Below, piece after piece: positions 59,331 to 59,938 of a DNA stretch of 59,938 bases (positions within the stretch are counted from its first letter, which is position 1; every line of letters begins with the position of its first letter). Both the position numbers and the translations under genes were made by a program. A model generated the notes under the pieces. The model ran no database searches, was not told the DNA's origin, and was given only the letters and a program-made list of their open reading frames with translations. The stretch covers positions 1 through 59,938 of the forward strand of contig NW_005178780.1 of the NCBI RefSeq assembly GCF_000350225.1, given 5' to 3'. Origin of the DNA: Chondrus crispus. Lineage: Eukaryota; Rhodophyta; Florideophyceae; Gigartinales; Gigartinaceae.

Positions 59331-59938
59331 CTGTGGAACGAAACGTAGGTGGTGGGGCGGCAGTGGACTCTGGGGAGCTTTTTTGGTGTTGATTCGGCGG
59401 ACGGTTTCTGAGCGCTTGATGAGCTCGGTTTTAGATTCGTACTGCTGCCAGTAAACTCATACAATTGTTGATTGCTCGCATATCCCGCATTGGTACACGT
59501 TTTGCTCAGTTGCCGGTTTTCCAACCAAAAGACTGAGTCTCTGACGCACATACTTCTAAACATACTGAAAGATTGAGAGTCTACCACAAACATTGTATCT
59601 GATCCACATATCTAATGAGTACGGTCCTCTGTACAGAAAAAACTGTTCCGGGAAAGGACTTCTCAGGAATTACAAATCTAGAAAATCGTTAATTCCTTTA
59701 CTGAGAAGCTGGATGCGTAAACCCAGAATTTGCGTAGGAGTCCTCCACTCTAAAGTTAGTGGAAAAGCAAATGCGGGCTGCAAGCCTTCACGGATACACG
59801 TGGACACGTGAAACTGGCCACGAAGGCAGATGTCTCGTCGTGAGTACCGTCCGTACAGTAAATTTTAGATGGCGACAGGAGCCCAATGGCTGCCCGTAAA
59901 TCGGCAGCCACGTGGCGGACCAATGGGGGGCTCGCATC
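59331..59938. other. Right flank without a recognisable gene
   Basis: Short frames only. Near 59790-59815 GGATACACGTGGACACGTG repeats a CACGTG core. No element end identified. Confidence 0.45.

Overview
This is a transposable-element-rich stretch of a eukaryotic nuclear genome. Evidence: Ty3/gypsy chromoviruses with chromodomain integrases, a Mutator-like (MULE) transposase, two pogo/Tigger-type transposase remnants, a PIF/Harbinger remnant, TATA boxes followed by CT-rich leaders, and few visible introns. The GC-rich elements and intron-poor layout would fit a red alga (florideophyte such as Chondrus), but this is an inference and other protists or algae are possible. No rRNA, tRNA, CRISPR or bacterial operon was seen.

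Layout. 405-6222: MULE with near-identical 78/79-bp terminal inverted repeats, a 1087-codon transposase carrying an N-terminal DnaJ (J) domain, an extra internal terminal-repeat copy, and gene-like pieces trapped between the two left-hand copies. 6340-9706: 3' end of a chromovirus-type element (C) with a long antisense ORF and its 3' LTR. 9.8-12.4 kb: short repeats and a decayed pogo transposase. 12397-14111: LTR plus partial gag of element D. 14112-51010: element B, minus strand, split by two complete younger insertions. These are element A (17480-31363, plus strand, duplication AACAC, inserted in the pol of B) and element E (35995-48043, minus strand, duplication TCCTG, inserted in the gag of B). 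51.0-54.4 kb: truncated transposase-like gene and two unrecognised minus-strand frames. 54.8-56.5 kb: second pogo pseudogene. 58.1-59.3 kb: Harbinger-like pseudogene.

How the parts work together. A and B belong to one family: LTR, gag with a CCHC knuckle, an in-frame TAG followed by a conserved stem-loop, pol (PR-RT-RH-IN-chromodomain), a hairpin plus polypurine tract at the end of pol, a long 3' region, a second copy of the hairpin plus polypurine tract, and LTR. In A and C the 3' region carries an antisense ORF of about 800 codons. E is a different family that joins gag and pol through a textbook -1 frameshift signal (A AAA AAC, stop, 8-nt spacer, stem-loop) and has its own unrelated antisense ORF. 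A/B and E share the same primer-binding-site sequence. LTR divergence judged by eye (B about 3 percent, A and E under 1 percent) agrees with the nesting order.

Most likely new biology: two different gag-pol recoding signals in neighbouring chromoviruses; an array of hairpins in U3 whose stems change on both arms while the loops keep CGA; a duplicated hairpin/polypurine module bracketing an antisense-ORF region; and the J-domain/MULE fusion. Nearly all element genes carry isolated nonsense codons or frameshifts, so the copies here look defective. The pol of E and the antisense ORF of A are the exceptions.
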